Source: Lentzea atacamensis (GTDB lineage: Bacteria > Actinomycetota > Actinomycetes > Mycobacteriales > Pseudonocardiaceae). From it: DNA of 64,000 bases. The stretch's first letter is position 1, and every line of letters begins with the position of its first letter. The position numbers and the translations under genes are program-made. The notes under the pieces were generated by a model. The model saw only the letters and a program-made list of their open reading frames with translations. It made no database searches and was not told where the DNA came from. Where the stretch lies: positions 248,001-312,000 of the forward strand of contig NZ_QLTT01000007.1 in assembly GCF_003269295.1 (NCBI RefSeq), written 5' to 3'. Shown in pieces: positions 60,057-64,000 of this stretch.

Positions 60057-60821
60057 ATGGCGAGGGCAGAGATCGCCGCCAGGACTCTGCGCACGGACCG
60101 ATGGTGGTTGCCGCCGCTGACGACCTTCGTCGGCCTGCTGCTCATCTCGATCTACGCGGCGTTCCGCACGTTCCAGGGGGACTACTACTGGGTCGACCAG
60201 TACCACTACCTCACACCGATGTACTCGCCGTGCCTCACCGAGGAGTGCGTCCCCGCGGCCTCGCACTTCGGTCAGTGGTTCCCGGCGCTACCGGGCTTCC
60301 TGACCCCGCCGGTGATCATCATCCCGTTCCTGCTGGGGTTCCGGATCACCTGCTACTACTACCGCAAGGCCTACTACCGGGCGGCCTGGGCGTCGCCGCC
60401 CGCGTGCGCCGTGGCCGAGCCGCACAGCAAGTACACCGGCGAGACCCGGTTCCCGCTGATCGCGCAGAACCTGCACCGCTACTTCTTCTACGCGGCCTCG
60501 ATCCTGCTGCTGATCAACATCTACGACGCGGTCCTCGCGTTCGGCACCGGCGTCGGCCTGGGCAACATCATCCTGCTCGTCAACGTGGCTCTGCTGGGCG
60601 CGTACACGCTGTCGTGCCACTCGTGCCGCCACATCGCGGGCGGGCGGCTCAAGCACTTCTCCAAGCACCCGGTCCGGTACTGGATGTGGACCCAGATCTC
60701 GAAGCTGAACAACCGGCACATGCTGCTCGCGTGGGCTTCGCTGATCTTCGTCTGCCTCACCGACCTCTACGTCGCGCTGGTCGCCTCGGGAACGATCTCC
60801 GACCTCCGCTTCATCAACTAA
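60057..60821 (+). CDS. sdhC: Succinate dehydrogenase/fumarate reductase membrane subunit
   Basis: This 254-residue protein has about five hydrophobic helices (LPPLTTFVGLLLISIYAAF, PPVIIIPFLLGF, YFFYAASILLLINIYDAVLA, NIILLVNVALLGAY, MLLAWASLIFVCLTDLYVAL). Histidines in these helices could bind heme (NLHRYFF, SCHSCRHIAGG). Size and place before the flavoprotein and iron-sulfur genes match M. tuberculosis Rv0249c of the Sdh1 operon. It anchors the complex and passes electrons to menaquinone. ATG 60057 follows AAAGGTGAG. Confidence 0.85.
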   Translation: MARAEIAARTLRTDRWWLPPLTTFVGLLLISIYAAFRTFQGDYYWVDQYHYLTPMYSPCLTEECVPAASHFGQWFPALPGFLTPPVIIIPFLLGFRITCYYYRKAYYRAAWASPPACAVAEPHSKYTGETRFPLIAQNLHRYFFYAASILLLINIYDAVLAFGTGVGLGNIILLVNVALLGAYTLSCHSCRHIAGGRLKHFSKHPVRYWMWTQISKLNNRHMLLAWASLIFVCLTDLYVALVASGTISDLRFIN

Positions 60822-60830
60822 GGAGTGGTT

Positions 60831-62699
60831 TTGCCCGAGCTGGAAAGGCATTCGTTCGACGTCCTCGTGATCGGCGCGGGTGGTGCCGGTCTGCGTGCCG
60901 CGATCGAGGCCCGTGAGCACGGCATGCGCACCGCGGTTCTCTGCAAGTCGTTGTTCGGCAAGGCCCACACGGTGATGGCGGAGGGTGGCATCGCCGCCGC
61001 CATGGGCAACGTGAACTCGTCGGACAACTGGCAGGTGCACTTCCGCGACACCATGCGCGGCGGCAAGTTCCTCAACAACTGGCGGATGGCCGAGCTGCAC
61101 GCGCAGGAGGCACCGCAACGGGTCTGGGAACTGGAGACGTACGGCGCGCTGTTCGACCGCACCAAGGACGGCCGCATCTCGCAGCGCAACTTCGGTGGCC
61201 ACGAGTACCCGCGCCTCGCCCACGTCGGTGACCGCACCGGTCTCGAACTGATCCGCACGCTGCAGCAGAAGATCGTTTCGCTGCAACAGGAGGACTACAA
61301 GGAGTTCGGCGACTACGAGGAACGCCTGCGGGTGTTCCAGGAGTTCACCGTCACCGACCTCGTCAAGGACGGCGACCGCATCGCCGGCGCGTTCGGCTAC
61401 TGGCGCGAGTCCGGCAGGTTCGTGCTGTTCGAGGCACCGGCGGTGATCCTCGCGACCGGCGGCATCGGCAAGTCGTTCAAGGTCACCTCGAACTCGTGGG
61501 AGTACACCGGCGACGGCCACGCGCTGGCACTGCGCGCTGGCGCCTCGCTGATCAACATGGAGTTCATCCAGTTCCACCCCACCGGGATGGTCTGGCCGCC
61601 GTCCGTGAAGGGCATCCTCGTCACCGAGTCCGTCCGCGGTGACGGTGGCGTGCTGCGCAACTCCGACGGCAAGCGGTTCATGTTCGACTACATCCCCGAG
61701 GTGTTCAAGGACAAGTACGCCGACAACGAGGAGGAAGCCGACCGCTGGTACACCGACCAGGCCAACAACCGGCGCCCACCGGAGCTGCTGCCGCGGGACG
61801 AGGTCGCGCGGGCCATCAACTCCGAGGTGAAGGCCGGCCGCGGGTCACCGCACGGCGGCGTTTTCCTCGACGTGTCAACACGTCTGCCCGCCGAGGAGAT
61901 CCGGCGCAGGCTGCCGTCGATGCACCACCAGTTCAAGGAGCTGGCGGACGTCGACATCACCGCGCAGCCGATGGAGGTCGGACCGACCTGCCACTACGTG
62001 ATGGGTGGCGTCGAGGTCGACCCGGACACCGGATCCTCTTCCGTGCCGGGCCTTTACGCCGCCGGTGAGGTGTCCGGTGGCATGCACGGCTCGAACCGGC
62101 TGGGCGGCAACTCGTTGTCGGACCTGCTCGTGTTCGGCCGGCGTGCCGGTGCGGGAGCCGCGGAGTACGTGCGGGCGATGGACGAACGCCCTGTCGTGGC
62201 CGAGGAAACCATCACCGAAGCGCGGGCGACGGCGCTCAAGCCGTTCCAGCAGGAGGGCGGCGAGAACCCGTACACGCTGCACATGGAGCTGCAGCAGTCG
62301 ATGAACGACCTCGTCGGCATCATCCGCCGCGCCGGTGAGATGGAAGAGGCGTTGCAGCGGCTGGAGAAGCTCAAGGAACGGGCCCAGTCGCTGACGGTCG
62401 AGGGACACCAGCAGTTCAACCCGGGCTGGCATCTCGCGCTCGACCTGAGGAACATGTTGCTCGTGTCGGAATGCGTGGCGAAGGCGGCGCTGCTGCGCAC
62501 GGAGTCCCGCGGTGGCCACACCCGCGACGACCACCCGTCGATGGACGCCGAGTGGCGGCGGAAGCTGCTGGTCTGCAGGGCTTCCGGTGACGGGGCCGTC
62601 GTGGAGGAGAAGCCGCAGATCCCGATCCGCAGCGACCTGCTGGACCTGTTCGAACGCACCGAGCTGGAGAAGTACCTCACCGCCGAGGAGTTGTCATGA
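60831..62699 (+). CDS. sdhA: Succinate dehydrogenase/fumarate reductase flavoprotein subunit
   Basis: This 622-residue protein oxidises succinate (or reduces fumarate) at a covalent FAD. The dinucleotide fold VIGAGGAGLRAAIEA is at the start and the FAD-linking histidine lies in GKAHTVMAEGGIAA. Substrate-binding and catalytic blocks are FIQFHPTGMVWPP, LVTESVRGDGGVL, PTCHYVMGGVEV and GMHGSNRLGGNSLSDLLVFG. I chose TTG 60831, five bases after AAGGAGTGGTT begins to space correctly; GTG 60825 is too close to the ribosome site. The stop overlaps sdhB (ATGA). Confidence 0.94.
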   Translation: MPELERHSFDVLVIGAGGAGLRAAIEAREHGMRTAVLCKSLFGKAHTVMAEGGIAAAMGNVNSSDNWQVHFRDTMRGGKFLNNWRMAELHAQEAPQRVWELETYGALFDRTKDGRISQRNFGGHEYPRLAHVGDRTGLELIRTLQQKIVSLQQEDYKEFGDYEERLRVFQEFTVTDLVKDGDRIAGAFGYWRESGRFVLFEAPAVILATGGIGKSFKVTSNSWEYTGDGHALALRAGASLINMEFIQFHPTGMVWPPSVKGILVTESVRGDGGVLRNSDGKRFMFDYIPEVFKDKYADNEEEADRWYTDQANNRRPPELLPRDEVARAINSEVKAGRGSPHGGVFLDVSTRLPAEEIRRRLPSMHHQFKELADVDITAQPMEVGPTCHYVMGGVEVDPDTGSSSVPGLYAAGEVSGGMHGSNRLGGNSLSDLLVFGRRAGAGAAEYVRAMDERPVVAEETITEARATALKPFQQEGGENPYTLHMELQQSMNDLVGIIRRAGEMEEALQRLEKLKERAQSLTVEGHQQFNPGWHLALDLRNMLLVSECVAKAALLRTESRGGHTRDDHPSMDAEWRRKLLVCRASGDGAVVEEKPQIPIRSDLLDLFERTELEKYLTAEELS

Positions 62700-63445
62700 G
62701 CTACCAGGGGAAGTTCCGGGTGTGGCGCGGTGACGACTCCGGCGGCGCGCTGGAGGACTTCACCGTCGAGGTCAACGAGGGTGAGGTGGTGCTCGACATC
62801 ATCCACCGGCTGCAGGCGACGCAGGCACCGGACCTCGCGGTGCGGTGGAACTGCAAGGCGGGCAAGTGCGGGTCGTGCTCCGCGGAGATCAACGGCCGCC
62901 CACGCCTGCTGTGCATGACGCGGATGTCGGTCTTCGACGAGTCGGAGACGATCACCGTCACGCCGATGCGGACGTTCCCGATCATCCGCGACCTCGTCAC
63001 CGACGTGTCCTTCAACTACACCAAGGCGCGGGAGGTCCCGTCGTTCGCGCCGCCGAAGGACCTGGCCCCCGGCGAGTACCGGATGCAGCAGGTCGACGTC
63101 GAGCGCTCGCAGGAGTTCCGCAAGTGCATCGAGTGCTTCCTGTGCCAGAACACCTGCCACGTGGTGCGTGACCACGAGGAGAACAAGGAAGTGTTCTCGG
63201 GGCCGCGTTTCCTCATGCGGGTCGCCGAGCTGGAGATGCATCCGCTCGACACGGCCGACCGCGTCGACCAGGCGCAGGACGACCACGGGCTCGGGTACTG
63301 CAACATCACCAAGTGCTGCAGCGAGGTGTGCCCCGAGCACATCCACATCACCGACAACGCGCTCATCCCCATGAAGGAGCGCGTGGCCGACCGCAAGTAC
63401 GACCCGATCGTCTGGCTCGGCAACAAGCTGTTCAGGCGTTCGTAG
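62696..63445 (+). CDS. sdhB: Succinate dehydrogenase/fumarate reductase iron-sulfur subunit
   Basis: This 249-residue protein has the [2Fe-2S] cysteines in WNCKAGKCGSCSAEI and RLLC (~50-80). The later clusters are bound by CIECFLCQNTCH (~142-153) and ITKCCSEVCPEHIHI (~203-217). It carries electrons from the flavin to the membrane subunit. Its ATG overlaps the sdhA stop by four bases. The three-gene order membrane-flavoprotein-FeS is as in mycobacterial Sdh1. Confidence 0.94.
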   Translation: MSYQGKFRVWRGDDSGGALEDFTVEVNEGEVVLDIIHRLQATQAPDLAVRWNCKAGKCGSCSAEINGRPRLLCMTRMSVFDESETITVTPMRTFPIIRDLVTDVSFNYTKAREVPSFAPPKDLAPGEYRMQQVDVERSQEFRKCIECFLCQNTCHVVRDHEENKEVFSGPRFLMRVAELEMHPLDTADRVDQAQDDHGLGYCNITKCCSEVCPEHIHITDNALIPMKERVADRKYDPIVWLGNKLFRRS

Positions 63446-63455
63446 CAACCATCGT

Positions 63456-63490
63456 CGCGTGGGCCGGGGATCGTACAACCGGCCCACGCG
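63456..63490. terminator. Terminator of the sdh operon
   Basis: CGCGTGGGCCGG (63456-63467) pairs perfectly with CCGGCCCACGCG (63479-63490) around an 11-base loop, ten bases after the sdhB stop. There is no long T-run, but position and stability fit. Confidence 0.7.
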
Positions 63491-63622
63491 ACGGCGTGGT
63501 GTTTTCCCTCATTTGGCACGTTCGTGGCTTCCTCCCCGTTTTCGGCGCACCGATGCCGTTGGCCGGTGCTGTACTGACGGCGGATCGCATTGAGCGGTCC
63601 GGTACGAAAATGGGGGAGCGGA

Positions 63623-64000
63623 ATGCGAAAGCTGTTCGTCGCCGGTGTGGCGGCATTGATGGCCTGCCTGGTTGTTCCGCCCGCCGCGTCGGCTGAGACG
63701 CCGGCCGCCGCGTCGTGGTGCGCCCCTCCAGGTTCGGAGGGAAACGGGACGATGAACGTGTTCATCGTCCCGACGAGCGGCGACAACTGCGGGGTGCTCC
63801 GGATGGTGGCGCAGCTCGCGCCCGTGTCAGGCCTGCCGACCCAGACCGGGTTCTTCCGGATGTACGGCCCGAACGGGCACATCGGTGACAGCACGACCAA
63901 GTACTGGACGTATCAGGAGTCGTATCGCGTCGACGTGAACCAAAAGGCGTTCGACGGTTCGTTGTGGTGCGCGGAGTTCTGGATGCAGACCGGATCCACG
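63623..64000 (+). CDS. Secreted protein of unknown function (3' end missing)
   Basis: An open frame of 126 codons from ATG 63623, after GGGGGAG, is cut by the window end. The signal peptide RKLFVAGVAALMACLVVPPA is followed by ASAETPA. The mature part has cysteines (SWCAPPG, SGDNCGV, GSLWCAEFW) and the aromatic-rich segment YGPNGHIGDSTTKYWTYQES. It looks like a small extracellular, disulfide-bonded domain. I do not recognise a family. Confidence 0.75.
   Translation, partial: MRKLFVAGVAALMACLVVPPAASAETPAAASWCAPPGSEGNGTMNVFIVPTSGDNCGVLRMVAQLAPVSGLPTQTGFFRMYGPNGHIGDSTTKYWTYQESYRVDVNQKAFDGSLWCAEFWMQTGST

Overview
The window is high-GC actinobacterial DNA, most likely from a member of the Pseudonocardiaceae (Lentzea/Saccharothrix/Amycolatopsis type). 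Supporting signs are abundant GTG and TTG starts, a mycothiol-dependent-enzyme family member, a SARP regulator, a PASTA serine/threonine kinase, actinobacterial SOS and RecA-independent damage promoters, and a block of genes in nearly the order I recall for Mycobacterium tuberculosis Rv2187 to Rv2171. The species is inferred, not proven.

Positions 1-24700 hold the cell-envelope and central-metabolism block. It contains a truncated SARP regulator, a FadD15-type acyl-CoA ligase, two SRPBCC proteins flanking a phosphoesterase, an ArsA-type ATPase, ROK glucokinase, a PlsC-type acyltransferase, a DEDDh exoribonuclease, a phosphofructokinase with pyrophosphate-type active-site residues, DUF2891, class II DAHP synthase, a PknL-like kinase with four PASTA repeats next to its Rv2175c-like partner, a squalene/phytoene synthase coupled to an MptA-like mannosyltransferase, polyprenyl synthase IdsA2, MetF, LppM and a DUF885 peptidase.

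Positions 24700-31900 carry accessory metabolism: a VOC protein, a PhoD-like phosphatase, an SOS-box-preceded HEPN/MDMPI pair, YbaK, GNAT, deformylase, and a GntR regulator coupled to ACC deaminase. Positions 31900-42700 are a DNA-damage region. Lhr helicase and recA share the same 18-base promoter block, recA also has an SOS box, recX follows recA, and an Hsp70-like membrane protein and an MFS carrier lie between lhr and recA.

Positions 42700-50750 contain secreted enzymes, a two-gene RNA-repair operon (ATP-dependent RNA ligase plus HD-polynucleotide kinase), and an ECF sigma/zinc anti-sigma unit with back-to-back promoter motifs that also point at a DUF4142 surface protein. Positions 50750-56450 hold a LuxR-type ATPase regulator convergent with an MFS gene coupled to a phosphoenolpyruvate-synthase-like protein of rearranged domain order. 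Positions 56668-59454 encode the Entner-Doudoroff enzymes Eda and Edd. Positions 59682-63445 hold a small conserved gene and a three-gene succinate dehydrogenase/fumarate reductase operon. A truncated secreted protein ends the window.

The most unusual signal is non-coding. Five mosaic palindromic elements (near 8580, 12125, 24740, 47965 and 57380-57560) are built from interchangeable parts: two families of long inverted-repeat arms, a conserved GCGCAGGTCAG box, and an AT-rich CCRATATATYGG palindrome. Two copies are near-identical reverse complements and two contain perfect palindromes of 46 and 52 bases. All lie just downstream of genes, mostly between convergent pairs. I do not recognise this family.
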